This document shows, in pieces, positions 8,858 to 17,880 of a stretch of 64,000 nucleotides of DNA. The notes under the pieces were generated by a model. It did not search any database. It worked only from the letters and a program-made list of their open reading frames with translations, and had not been told where the DNA came from. The stretch's first letter is position 1. Every line of letters begins with the position of its first letter. The stretch covers positions 744,001 through 808,000 of the forward strand of contig DASPKM010000010.1 of the NCBI GenBank assembly GCA_035628135.1. Direction: 5' to 3'. The DNA comes from DASPKM01 sp035628135 (GTDB taxonomy: Bacteria > Bacteroidota > Bacteroidia > Chitinophagales > Chitinophagaceae). The position numbers and the translations under genes are program-made.

Positions 8858-9301
8858 TCAGGATTGTTTCACCGGCCGTGGCGCAGGTCCTATCGATATT
8901 CCCCCACGGAAGGAACCCGCCCATCGCAACAAAGGCAACAGCAGTAACAATCCTATGATCGTATAAAACAACAAATAAGCGTAAAACTTAGTAACTGCAA
9001 TGGCCCCGATGGAACCGCCCACATATCCCAACCCGATAATTAATCCTTGCCACCAGGCCCTGCGCTTCAATTGCCTGAGCTCGGCTGCCAGGAACAACAC
9101 CCATATCCCGGACAACACCAGCATAATCGTGCTGAATATCCAGATAATGTGCAACGTATCCACCATGCTTGCACGCACATCGCCGGTTTTAATGGCCATC
9201 AATATCTCCGCGGTGCCCAGCGTAGCGTGCGGAACGGCAGATGCCAGCAGCAATAAGCCAGACAACCTGGCACATGCGGAAATGGTTGTTTCTTTAGCCA
9301 T
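8858..9301 (-). CDS. Small integral membrane protein
   Basis: 147 residues with about four hydrophobic segments (roughly residues 12-32, 48-72, 85-103 and 108-127). The short linkers are basic (RQLKRR), and the C-terminus is soluble. No known family signature is visible. Standing alone between dnaN and a plus-strand operon, it gives no context for a function. Confidence 0.6.
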   Translation of the reverse strand: MAKETTISACARLSGLLLLASAVPHATLGTAEILMAIKTGDVRASMVDTLHIIWIFSTIMLVLSGIWVLFLAAELRQLKRRAWWQGLIIGLGYVGGSIGAIAVTKFYAYLLFYTIIGLLLLLPLLRWAGSFRGGISIGPAPRPVKQS

Positions 9302-9309
9302 GTTCTAAG

Positions 9310-9412
9310 ATAAGTCATTACGTCTTTAGGTCAATACGTCATAATCATTGAGTTATTGACTTGTCCCCATTGATCTGTCGACTTATTGACCCAATGACTT
9401 TCCATCTAACAC
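9310..9412. repeat. Low-complexity GTCA-rich intergenic stretch
   Basis: Contains many short copies around GTCATTA, GTCAATA and TTATTGAC. A similar stretch occurs at 16661-16739, at the end of the amidase gene. It may be a degenerate interspersed repeat. Confidence 0.4.
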
Positions 9413-9458
9413 GCATTACAAGAATTTGTAACTTGCCAAATTGCAAATTAAAACCCGC

Positions 9459-10769
9459 ATGCTAGGAAAGTTGTTCGGTTGGTCGAAAAAGAAGGAGGTG
9501 GCTGATCCGGATATCGTGTTCGGCAGATATTCTGACAATAACAAAACAGTTTCCAAAATAAACCGCTGGACCGAAGCAGAAAAATTATTCCGAGAAAACA
9601 AAAAACAGGAATGCCTCGATGCTTTTTTCGATTACCTCCTGGACGATGAACAACAAAACGTGGTGCATGAACGCAACGGCGACGAAGGAAAGTTCGATTT
9701 GTACCAGGGATCGAAAATAGTGCGCGGCAGCTACGACGATAACCACCTGAAGGCCGAAGTAACGCTGGCACGCATGCCCAAACCCACCGTACCGGTAATG
9801 CGCCGGCTGCTGGAAATGAACTTCAATCTTTTTTACAGCCGCTATGCGCTCGATGGAGACCGGCTGTGCATGCGCTTCGACAGCGACCTGAGTACCGCCA
9901 CCCCCAATAAATTGTATTACGGTTTAAAAGAATTAGCTACCAAGGCCGACAAACAGGATGACCTGCTGGTACAAAACTTTACTTCGCTGCAACCGATAGA
10001 TACCGAGCACATCACTGCTTTGCCCGACAGCGAAAAAGAGATCCGCTACAAATTCCTGGAGCAATGGATACGCGAAGTGCTGGAATACATCAACTCCCTG
10101 GACCCCGATAAATTTTCAGGCGGCATTTCTTACCTGCTGCTTACGCTTGCTTACCGCATCGATTACCTGGTGGCCCCCGAAGGGCCCCTGCTAAATGAGA
10201 TCGAAGCCATATCGGACATCTATTTTAAAAAAGACAATAAACCCGCGGCCGAAAAAAACCGCAGCATGATAGAAGCATTTCACAAGTTGCAGTCAAAAAC
10301 ACGCGAGCAGGTGTTCCCATTCCTGTTCAGGTCGAGGCACACATTTGCGATTGTAACCCCGCAGAACTATAAGACCATCGTGGAAGCCATTAAGGCGGCG
10401 CACCAAAACATGCACTGGTACCGCGAGAACAATTATCCCTTCATCGCCAGCAAGATCATCGAGTATGGCATTGCATTCTGCCAGTACTCGTATAGTCTGC
10501 CCAAGCCGCTTTCCGACCTATATCGGTTATTCATGAACGTTAACTATAACGATTATTTCAAAGCGCTGGGTTTTCAGACAACTTATTACAACGAAAGCCG
10601 TAAAGAAGTGGAGAAGGATGAGGTAGAAGATGAGATCGGGCGCATCATTAACACCTGGAGGCCCAAGTATCCGCGCCTTGCATTCAATACCGAAGCGCTC
10701 CGTTACGAAGGGCTGCTGAACTTTAATTATTCATTTACCAAAGAGCTGCTGAACCTGCGCTTCGATTAA
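9459..10769 (+). CDS. Hypothetical cytoplasmic protein, possibly YbjN-like domain
   Basis: 436 residues from the ATG at 9459 (MLGKLFGWSKKKE); an upstream TTG is possible. No signal peptide. Residues about 40-150 contain QGSKIVRGSYDD, then RRLLEMNFNLFYSRYALDGDRLCMRFD, resembling the YbjN / type III secretion chaperone-like fold. The rest is alpha-helical in look (LEQWIREVLEYINSL, EAFHKLQSKTREQV). The next gene, 16 bp on, ends in a domain of similar type, so the two products may work together. Function is not known. Confidence 0.65.
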   Translation: MLGKLFGWSKKKEVADPDIVFGRYSDNNKTVSKINRWTEAEKLFRENKKQECLDAFFDYLLDDEQQNVVHERNGDEGKFDLYQGSKIVRGSYDDNHLKAEVTLARMPKPTVPVMRRLLEMNFNLFYSRYALDGDRLCMRFDSDLSTATPNKLYYGLKELATKADKQDDLLVQNFTSLQPIDTEHITALPDSEKEIRYKFLEQWIREVLEYINSLDPDKFSGGISYLLLTLAYRIDYLVAPEGPLLNEIEAISDIYFKKDNKPAAEKNRSMIEAFHKLQSKTREQVFPFLFRSRHTFAIVTPQNYKTIVEAIKAAHQNMHWYRENNYPFIASKIIEYGIAFCQYSYSLPKPLSDLYRLFMNVNYNDYFKALGFQTTYYNESRKEVEKDEVEDEIGRIINTWRPKYPRLAFNTEALRYEGLLNFNYSFTKELLNLRFD

Positions 10770-10785
10770 AAAAAGATAGCACCAG

Positions 10786-11886
10786 ATGGATTTCAGGAAC
10801 GTTATAGAAAGTTTTGAAGAAGCGATCATACAAATAGCCACCCAAACGGGCACCGGCACCGGCTTTTACCTGAAACAATACGACCTGATAGTGACCAACG
10901 ACCACGTGGTGGACAAAAATGCTGAAGTTACCATTGCCGGAAAAAAATTTGAGAAACAGCTGGCCCGCGTATGGTATACCGACCGCAAGCACGACCTTGC
11001 TTTTATTGCACCTCCGCAAAATGTCGAAATGCCTGAAGTAATGCTGGGCCAATACGAAGGCATTATGCAGGGCGATGAAGTGGTGGCGCTCGGCCATCCC
11101 TTCGATCTCATTTACACCGCCACGCAGGGCGTGATCTCGAAAGTTGACCGCATACGCAGTGGATTAAAATATATCCAGGTCGATGCGGCCATCAATCCAG
11201 GTAACAGCGGCGGCCCACTGGTAAACGAAAAAGGCGAGATACTCGGGGTAAATTCCTTTATCATCAAAGGCGGCGACAACCTGGGCTTTGCGCTCCCTGT
11301 AAGTTATTTGCGCACCGCGCTGGCATTGTACCTGCCGCACCGGGGCGAGCCTTCCACGCGGTGCCATAGTTGCGATTTCCTGGTGCTTAGCTCTAACATC
11401 GACTCAGGCAAATACTGCCCTTCGTGCGGTACAGAAGTAAAGCTGCCGCAACTGCCCGAAAAAGAAACAGAAGCCGTAGGCGTTGGCAAGCTGATAGAAG
11501 ATATTTTGAAAGACCTGGGCAAAGACATCAAACTGGCCCGCAATGGCTATAACCGGTGGGAAGTAAAGGAAGGGAGCGCCCGCATCAAAATACACTACAA
11601 CCAGGATAATTACTTTATTGCCGGCGACGCTTACCTGTGCCAGTTGCCCGCCGACAGCTCTATGATCATTCCATTGTACACCTTCCTGCTGCAGGAAAAC
11701 TACAACATGAATGGGCTGGTATTGAGCTGTCAAAATCAAAATATAGTGCTGTCGCGCATCATTTACGACCTGGACATCAACAAGCAAAGCGGCACCGAAC
11801 TTTTCCGACACCTCTTCGTCAAAGCCGATGAATACGATAATGTATTGAAGAAGGACTACGGCTGCACCGAGCGGTTGGAAGAATGA
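10786..11886 (+). CDS. Trypsin-like (HtrA-type) serine protease with zinc ribbon and YbjN-like domain
   Basis: 366 residues, no signal peptide, so probably cytoplasmic. The protease part (about 20-185) shows TGTGFYL, catalytic His in TNDHVVD, Asp in RKHDLAF and Ser in NPGNSGGPLV. It lacks a PDZ domain. A zinc ribbon follows (CHSCDF and CPSCGTE), then a C-terminal region (about 235-350) with a YbjN / secretion-chaperone-like look (YLCQLPADSSMIIPLYTFLL, NGLVLSCQNQNIVLSRI). This is an unusual domain order. It follows the gene at 9459 closely and is probably in one operon with it. Confidence 0.85.
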   Translation: MDFRNVIESFEEAIIQIATQTGTGTGFYLKQYDLIVTNDHVVDKNAEVTIAGKKFEKQLARVWYTDRKHDLAFIAPPQNVEMPEVMLGQYEGIMQGDEVVALGHPFDLIYTATQGVISKVDRIRSGLKYIQVDAAINPGNSGGPLVNEKGEILGVNSFIIKGGDNLGFALPVSYLRTALALYLPHRGEPSTRCHSCDFLVLSSNIDSGKYCPSCGTEVKLPQLPEKETEAVGVGKLIEDILKDLGKDIKLARNGYNRWEVKEGSARIKIHYNQDNYFIAGDAYLCQLPADSSMIIPLYTFLLQENYNMNGLVLSCQNQNIVLSRIIYDLDINKQSGTELFRHLFVKADEYDNVLKKDYGCTERLEE

Positions 11887-11991
11887 TATCCTTTGGCCCA
11901 TTCCTATACTAACGCTGCCGTTTATACGTTGTTTGGGTTGGCAGGAGCTCATGGCCCGTGCATTTGGATGCTGCCACCTCAATTCCAAACC

Positions 11992-14265
11992 ATGAACAAA
12001 ACCGCCGGGGTCGTTGCAGCCCTCATCGCGCTTAACCCATTTACCGCGCCTGCCCAGCAACCGCTTGCCAATGGCAGCAACCAATTACAGCTTTCCATTC
12101 AAAACGGGCTTTCTTCATTGCTAACCAATGCCTCCATCGATTCGGTATACTTTCTTAAAGCAGGCTATCATGCCGGTGTGCAGGGAAACTATTACTGGAA
12201 CAGCTTTGGCGTGGCTGCGCGCTTTGGGTACTTTTCCAATGGCGCAGACCAGCAATCCTTGGAAGATTTTGCGCGAAAGCGCCGCGCCCCGCGCGACAGA
12301 ATGCAACTGATTTCAGACGCATACCGCGGCATGTATGTATTTACCGGCCCTGCATTTCAATCCACGTTCAATAAATGGCGCATACAAAGCAGCCTCGAAG
12401 GTGGCCTTATCAGCAAGCCTTCATCGCAGGTGATGATCGGTGATAACCTCTCGCCCGACATCGTGTATTACCGCAATGTATTCGACAAAAGCAATGCTTT
12501 TGCATGGTCTGCCGGCCTTAGCGTAAGCTATGCAGTGTCAAGGCAGTTTTTGCTGGGTGTAAACGCGGACTATCTCAATACAAAAAATGAAGTGGTGAAT
12601 TACGATATCCAGCGCGGCAATGGGCGCGAAGGAAAGAACATTACCAGCCAGGCAGGCTTTCTGAATACCGGCCTAAGACTGAGCTACCTGATCAACAACC
12701 GCAAGGGACGCGAAGCAGGGAGCGGCATGGCCAGCGGCAAACGCAATAAAGCTATTGAAAACGACAACAGCAGCGGATTGCTGAACAGCACAGCCAGCAA
12801 TGCGGGCAAGCAACCCGGTCAACAGAGCGATACCTGCAATTGCGAAGACAAGGTAATGGATGTAAAGGAAATGTCGCCTTACATTGTAGAGATCCGTTTT
12901 GCTTCAGTAGACGAAGCAAAACAGTTCCTGGATACCTATGAGCCCCTGTTCCAACGGCGCGATTACCCTACGGGACAGGCAACAGGAAAACGCCAACACA
13001 TGAGTGGCGCTCAGTCTAACCCGTTATATCAACCGAGCAGCAATTCCGGGTCCAATCCAATGTACGAGAGCAAAAGAAGCGGTACCATTTCCAATGCGCA
13101 GGGACAACGCGGCGTTGTTAAGACCAATGCACAAGGCCAGCAGGAATTTTATCTATTGCCTTCGGTAGTTGATCTGGCCGAGGTATTGTCGTTTGAGGAT
13201 GGACGCGTAACCGTTCATGTGCAAAACGATGTTTCAACTGGCATCAAAGCTCCCCGCGATCATGCTACGGGGCAGTCGACCGGTAAAAGAATGTACAAGG
13301 CCATTGCCACTGGCGATTTGGATGGCGACGGCGTTACAGACCTCCTGCTAAGATCCAACAGCTCATTCACCAACCAATCCACCAGGGATATCGCCAACGA
13401 CGCAAACATCACCTGGGGAAGCATGATAGCCGCGGGCGATGTAGATGGGGATGGACGCGCCGATTATTGCCTGCAATCATCGGGCAATCATAAATACCGG
13501 CACACAAAGGACGGAATTACAGAAGAGGAAAACAGTGGAAACAATCAACGCCGCGACCACTATACAGGACAGGCAACCGGCAAGCGGCAACACAAGCCCA
13601 TGGCCGTTGGTGATTTGGATGGCGATGGCGTGCAGGACCTGTTGATAGTTAGCGCTGGTCACGAAATAAAATCACCACGCGATGCGGCCAGCGGCCTGGC
13701 CACGGGCCGTATAAGCAAGGTAGAAGCATTAACCATTAAGCAAGGGATTGTGCTGGAAGCCGACCTCGACGGCGATGGCGAGTTTGAACCCATGCAGGGC
13801 ATTAAAAGCCCGAGAGACGCAGCCAGCGGACAGGCTAGCGGAAAACGCATGGCCTCGAAAGAAGATGTATATGTATGGAAGATAAAATTCACGGGCGACC
13901 TGGATGGCGATGGCCTGCACGATGGTTTTGTTTGCTCCGGCTCCAACAAAGACGCGGTAATGATGCGCAGCACCGTTTCCAATACGTTTAGCCTGGTTAT
14001 CGAAGAAGTGGGCAATCAAACAGCGGGAATAAAACAACCGATGCAAACGCAAGTGCTAACTACCGGCGACTCTACGGATAATCCAAATACAACGAAGGCC
14101 GGCATCAGCACTTCACGCTCCAATATACGCTGCAAAAAAATGCTGAGCAGCTCGGATAACATCGTAACGTTCGAATGTGAGATGGAATTGAATGGCCGCC
14201 TATACAGTGCGTTGATAACGGCCCGGCACGAAACCGCTAAAAATGCAATTGGCAACATTCGGTGA
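11992..14265 (+). CDS. Large secreted protein with RDxATGQxTGKR and DxDGDG repeats
   Basis: 757 residues from the ATG at 11992, chosen because it gives a signal peptide (MNKTAGVVAALIALNPFTA). Residues about 25-240 look like an outer-membrane beta-barrel-type region (GVQGNYYWNSFGVAARFGYF, LNTGLRLSYLINNRKG). From about 320 on, at least five copies of a motif such as RDYPTGQATGKRQH, PRDHATGQSTGKR, RDHYTGQATGKRQHKP, PRDAASGLATGR and PRDAASGQASGKR occur, several followed by GDLDGDG calcium-loop-like segments. The TGKRQHKP motif recalls Hcp-type tube proteins. The stop overlaps the recX start. Function is unknown. Confidence 0.75.
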   Translation: MNKTAGVVAALIALNPFTAPAQQPLANGSNQLQLSIQNGLSSLLTNASIDSVYFLKAGYHAGVQGNYYWNSFGVAARFGYFSNGADQQSLEDFARKRRAPRDRMQLISDAYRGMYVFTGPAFQSTFNKWRIQSSLEGGLISKPSSQVMIGDNLSPDIVYYRNVFDKSNAFAWSAGLSVSYAVSRQFLLGVNADYLNTKNEVVNYDIQRGNGREGKNITSQAGFLNTGLRLSYLINNRKGREAGSGMASGKRNKAIENDNSSGLLNSTASNAGKQPGQQSDTCNCEDKVMDVKEMSPYIVEIRFASVDEAKQFLDTYEPLFQRRDYPTGQATGKRQHMSGAQSNPLYQPSSNSGSNPMYESKRSGTISNAQGQRGVVKTNAQGQQEFYLLPSVVDLAEVLSFEDGRVTVHVQNDVSTGIKAPRDHATGQSTGKRMYKAIATGDLDGDGVTDLLLRSNSSFTNQSTRDIANDANITWGSMIAAGDVDGDGRADYCLQSSGNHKYRHTKDGITEEENSGNNQRRDHYTGQATGKRQHKPMAVGDLDGDGVQDLLIVSAGHEIKSPRDAASGLATGRISKVEALTIKQGIVLEADLDGDGEFEPMQGIKSPRDAASGQASGKRMASKEDVYVWKIKFTGDLDGDGLHDGFVCSGSNKDAVMMRSTVSNTFSLVIEEVGNQTAGIKQPMQTQVLTTGDSTDNPNTTKAGISTSRSNIRCKKMLSSSDNIVTFECEMELNGRLYSALITARHETAKNAIGNIR

Positions 14266-14783
14266 TGAACAAACAAACTTTATGCTCCCTATATTTGTTG
14301 ATGCTTCAGGCACAGCAATTGAGCAAAGAACAGGCTTTGCAAAAAATCCGGCTTTACTGCGGTTACCAGGAACGTTCGCACAAGGAAGTAAAAGAAAAAC
14401 TGTACAGCTATAAACTACGTAAACAAACCGTAGAAGAAATTGTTTCGCAACTTATCGAGGAGGGCTACCTGGACGAGGAGCGGTTTGCGGTGCAGTATGC
14501 GGGCGGCAAATTCAGGATAAAGCAATGGGGACGGGTAAAGATTGTGCAGGCGCTCAAGCAAAAAGGCGTAAGCCAGTATTGCATTGCCAAGGCCATAAAC
14601 GACATTGATGAATCGTTGTACCGTAAGGTTTTACAAAAGCTGGCCGATCGCAAATGGACCGCGCTTAAAAAAGAAAGCCACCTGCTTACCAGGTTGCAAA
14701 AAACCCGCACCTACCTCCTGCAAAAAGGATACGAGTCTGGCCCTGTACGCCTGGCGCTAAAGCAACTGTGCGAGAAAATATGA
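14265..14783 (+). CDS. recX: RecX regulatory protein
   Basis: 172 residues. The pattern of three-helix repeats is typical: CGYQERSHKEVKEKLYSYKL, then IVSQLIEEGYLDEERFAVQYAGGKFRI with WGRVKIVQALKQKGV, then a C-terminal KTRTYLLQKGYESGPVRLAL. RecX binds RecA filaments and limits recombination. The ATG at 14265 overlaps the stop of the preceding gene by one base (TGATG), suggesting translational coupling; recA itself is not in the window. Confidence 0.9.
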   Translation: MNKQTLCSLYLLMLQAQQLSKEQALQKIRLYCGYQERSHKEVKEKLYSYKLRKQTVEEIVSQLIEEGYLDEERFAVQYAGGKFRIKQWGRVKIVQALKQKGVSQYCIAKAINDIDESLYRKVLQKLADRKWTALKKESHLLTRLQKTRTYLLQKGYESGPVRLALKQLCEKI

Positions 14784-14836
14784 ACAGGGGCTATGCAATT
14801 GCAGGTAAAAAAATTACTTTGGCAAAAAAATAGGGC

Positions 14837-15802
14837 ATGGTTTGCCGCAGGACCATTTTATTGATACCGGCATTAATTGCAGTAGTGCTGGGTGCGCAGG
14901 CGCAGGGCAGCGAGCCACTGAGCAAGGAAATATTTTTTATCACTGATAATGATAACTACCTGCTGCAAAGGCGCGATGGCTATTATACCAACGGATTTAA
15001 CCTGGCGTACCAACGCGCTGTTACTCCACGAAAGGCCTCTACTCAAAAAGCCATCATGCGCTACGAGCTCGGCCAAATGATCTTCAATCCCTGGAAATAC
15101 AGTATTGTCGACCCGGAGCAAATGGACCGTCCATTTGCGGGCTACCTGTTTGTAAAACTTAGCCGTTCGCGGTTTTTTAAGAACAATGCCAACTTCCAGT
15201 ATGGCGCCTCGCTGGGATTGCTCGGCCCTTCGTCGGGGGCGCAATCGGTGCAGCGCAAATATCATTCGCTGATCAATATTTACGAAGTCCGCGGTTGGGG
15301 ATATCAATTGAGAAATGAACCAAGCCTGAACCTCCATGGACAATACACACATCCATTGTATTCCAAGGCAAGGCTGGGTGAGGCGGTTGATCTGCACGCG
15401 GTAGCACGCGCCAATATCGGCAACGCCTTTACCAATGCGGCAGCGGGATTATTCTTTCGCATTGGCGCCATGGAAAGCAGCAACCAATCTGTGGCATGGA
15501 ACAGCAGGATAGCATCGTCCGGGCAAGCATTTTTACGCAGGAGCGAATTCTTCGTATTCTTTCAACCAGAAATCATTTACCAGGCGTACAATGCAACACT
15601 GCAGGGTGGAATGTTCCTGAAAAACAAAGGCCCGGTTACGGCCAGCCTTAATCCATTGTTGTACCAGCACCGCGTGGGGTTCATGTATTCCAGCCCGCGC
15701 TTCGGGTTATCCGTCGGCATCATTCATCGCACCAAAGAATCGAAGGACATGCGGCGCAAAGAAAATTATGGAAGCCTAGGCATGAGCTACCGGATCAGGT
15801 AA
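14837..15802 (+). CDS. LpxR-like lipid A deacylase (DUF2219)
   Basis: 321 residues with a signal peptide ending near AQAQGS. Family hallmarks are seen: DNDNYLLQRRDGYYTNGFNL near the N-terminus, DRPFAGYLFV, and GASLGLLGPSSGAQSVQRKYH with the candidate catalytic His. The predicted product is a 12-strand outer-membrane barrel that removes the 3'-acyloxyacyl group from lipid A. It may tune the outer-membrane surface together with the Kdo genes elsewhere in the window. Specificity is inferred from the family. Confidence 0.82.
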   Translation: MVCRRTILLIPALIAVVLGAQAQGSEPLSKEIFFITDNDNYLLQRRDGYYTNGFNLAYQRAVTPRKASTQKAIMRYELGQMIFNPWKYSIVDPEQMDRPFAGYLFVKLSRSRFFKNNANFQYGASLGLLGPSSGAQSVQRKYHSLINIYEVRGWGYQLRNEPSLNLHGQYTHPLYSKARLGEAVDLHAVARANIGNAFTNAAAGLFFRIGAMESSNQSVAWNSRIASSGQAFLRRSEFFVFFQPEIIYQAYNATLQGGMFLKNKGPVTASLNPLLYQHRVGFMYSSPRFGLSVGIIHRTKESKDMRRKENYGSLGMSYRIR

Positions 15803-15862
15803 TGCATCAGCAGGCATTCCGGTGTGTAATACCTTCTCCCTGCAATCCTGTAACTTTACTGC

Positions 15863-16678
15863 ATGTCGCAGCTTACTGTTACCCTCATTCAAACCCATCT
15901 TCATTGGGAAAATGCAGCAGCCAACCTGGCGATGCTGGAAGAAAAGATACGCGCCATAGAAGACAAGACCACGCTGGTCATTCTTCCTGAAATGTTCAGC
16001 ACTGGTTTCAGCATGCGTCCCGAGGCGCTGGCCGAAACTATGGATGGTGCCGCTGTGCAATGGATGCAAAAAATGGCGGCGGAAAAAAAGATCATTCTCA
16101 CCGGAAGCCTCATTATCCAAGAGGAAGGGGCATACTACAACCGCCTCATCTGGATGCTGCCCAATGGGCAGTATGGTTACTATGATAAGCGCCACCGCTT
16201 TGCATATGCAGGCGAAGACCGGCAATTTGCGGCGGGTTCCAAGCGATTGATTGCTTCAGTAAACGGGTGGAAGGTCAACCTGCTGATATGCTACGACCTG
16301 CGGTTCCCCGTGTGGGCACGGCAGCATACGCCCCATGAATATGATGTGCTGGTATATCTTGCCAACTGGCCCAATCGCCGCAGCCATGCCTGGAAAACAT
16401 TGCTGCAGGCAAGAGCTATCGAAAACCAATGCTATGTAATTGGCGTAAACCGCGTGGGCAGCGATGGCAACGGCATTCAATATAGCGGCGACTCCATGAT
16501 CATCGATCCGCTCGGAGAAATATTGTATCAAAAATCGAACGAGGAAGACGTGTGCACGTTCACGCTTTCCAAAGAACAACTGGAAGAAGTGCGCAGCAAG
16601 TTTCCTTTCTGGAAAGACGCAGACGAATTTAGAATCTTGAATTTGCAGGAAGCGGAAGACAAGTCATTAAGTCATTAG
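15863..16678 (+). CDS. Carbon-nitrogen hydrolase, omega-amidase (YafV-like)
   Basis: 271 residues. The nitrilase triad is visible: Glu43 in LPEMFSTGF, Lys109 in YDKRHRF and Cys143 in ICYDLRFPVWAR. The KRHRFAYAGE and ANWPNRRSHAWKTLLQARAIEN segments are typical of the YafV / omega-amidase branch that hydrolyses 2-oxoglutaramate or 2-oxosuccinamate in glutamine salvage. The extreme C-terminus lies in a GTCATTA-rich repeat, so its last residues (KSLSH) may be an accident of repeat insertion. Confidence 0.88.
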   Translation: MSQLTVTLIQTHLHWENAAANLAMLEEKIRAIEDKTTLVILPEMFSTGFSMRPEALAETMDGAAVQWMQKMAAEKKIILTGSLIIQEEGAYYNRLIWMLPNGQYGYYDKRHRFAYAGEDRQFAAGSKRLIASVNGWKVNLLICYDLRFPVWARQHTPHEYDVLVYLANWPNRRSHAWKTLLQARAIENQCYVIGVNRVGSDGNGIQYSGDSMIIDPLGEILYQKSNEEDVCTFTLSKEQLEEVRSKFPFWKDADEFRILNLQEAEDKSLSH

Positions 16679-16739
16679 TCATTTGGATTATTAGGGACTG
16701 ATTAATGACCTATTGACCCCAAGGACCGATGACTGTGAT
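16661..16739. repeat. Low-complexity GTCATTA-rich stretch
   Basis: Short repeated units around GTCATTA/TTAATGAC span the end of the amidase gene and the gap before nagA. It resembles the stretch at 9310-9412. Confidence 0.4.
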
Positions 16740-16749
16740 TGAAATTTGA

Positions 16750-17880
16750 ATGAAAACAATTTTTTACAATGGAAGGCGGTTTACCGGCGACGCATTTGTA
16801 GCAGATGCTTACGTTGAAGTGGCAGGTAACAAAATTGATTCCATCGGCACAGGATTGCCCGCACATGCTCCGACAGACACACTTGTGGATGTAGACGGGG
16901 GCTACATCGTTCCGGCATTCATCGATATACAATTGTATGGAGGGCACGGCCGATTATTTGGAGAACATCCCTCTGTAGAAGCGCTGAAAGCCACCTGGCA
17001 GTACTCAATGGAAGGCGGCGCCACCAATATTCTCCCAACCGTAGCCACCAACGCCACGGACATAATGTATGCGGCCATCGATGCGGTACGCGATTACCAG
17101 CAGCAAGGTTTGCCCGGAATTGTAGGCCTGCACCTGGAAGGGCCATTCATCAATCCTGCGCGCCGTGGCGCGCATATAACGGGGTTCATTAAGCGACCTT
17201 TGATGCACGATGTGGAAGCATTGATGAAGAAGGGTAAGGGCATTATTAAAATGATGACGCTGGCTCCCGAGGTTTGTCCGCCGGAAATTATACACTACCT
17301 GCAACAGCACGACGTGATCATTTCAGCCGGCCATAGCAATGCTACATTTGAAGAAGCTACCACTGCGTTTGAACATGGCATTAACCTGGCAACACATTTG
17401 TTCAACGCCATGTCGCCCATGCAACACCGCTCGCCTGGATTGGCGGGAGCAATCTTATTTTCGCAGCATGTATATGCAAGCATCATTGCAGATGGGCATC
17501 ATGCAGATTATCCTGTCATCGCCATCGCAAAAAAAATAATGGGCGAGCGGTTGTTCCTGATCACCGATGCCGTAACTGAAAATACCGAAGGCGTGTACCA
17601 GCATCGCCTGCAAGGCGATAAATACACGGTGGCGGATGGAACGCTTTCAGGATCGGCGCTCACCATGCTGAAAGCCGTGCACAATTGCCTGGAGCATATC
17701 GGCCTCTCGCTGGAAGAATCCTTAAGAATGGCGAGCCTGTATCCCGCGCAGGTATTGGGGATGGATGACAGGTTGGGGTACATCAGGAAAGATTACAATG
17801 CGGAACTGTTATGGTTGGACAATCACCTGCAATTAAAAGGCGTGTATACCAACGGATCATTGACCCGCTTTAACGTTTGA
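16750..17880 (+). CDS. nagA: N-acetylglucosamine-6-phosphate deacetylase
   Basis: 376 residues, the usual length. An amidohydrolase barrel with DGGYIVPAFIDIQLYGGHG, the metal-binding Glu in LHLEGPFINPARRGAH, His in SAGHSNATFEE, and ATHLFNAMSPMQHR, then LITDAVTE with the catalytic Asp. It converts GlcNAc-6-P to GlcN-6-P and acetate for amino-sugar recycling. No nagB is adjacent. Its last 24 bases overlap the 3' end of the convergent S41 protease gene. Confidence 0.95.
   Translation: MKTIFYNGRRFTGDAFVADAYVEVAGNKIDSIGTGLPAHAPTDTLVDVDGGYIVPAFIDIQLYGGHGRLFGEHPSVEALKATWQYSMEGGATNILPTVATNATDIMYAAIDAVRDYQQQGLPGIVGLHLEGPFINPARRGAHITGFIKRPLMHDVEALMKKGKGIIKMMTLAPEVCPPEIIHYLQQHDVIISAGHSNATFEEATTAFEHGINLATHLFNAMSPMQHRSPGLAGAILFSQHVYASIIADGHHADYPVIAIAKKIMGERLFLITDAVTENTEGVYQHRLQGDKYTVADGTLSGSALTMLKAVHNCLEHIGLSLEESLRMASLYPAQVLGMDDRLGYIRKDYNAELLWLDNHLQLKGVYTNGSLTRFNV

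Noticed and set aside
8733..8924. Short minus-strand frame upstream of dnaN
   Set aside because: Overlaps the end of the membrane-protein gene, with no start context and no recognisable features.
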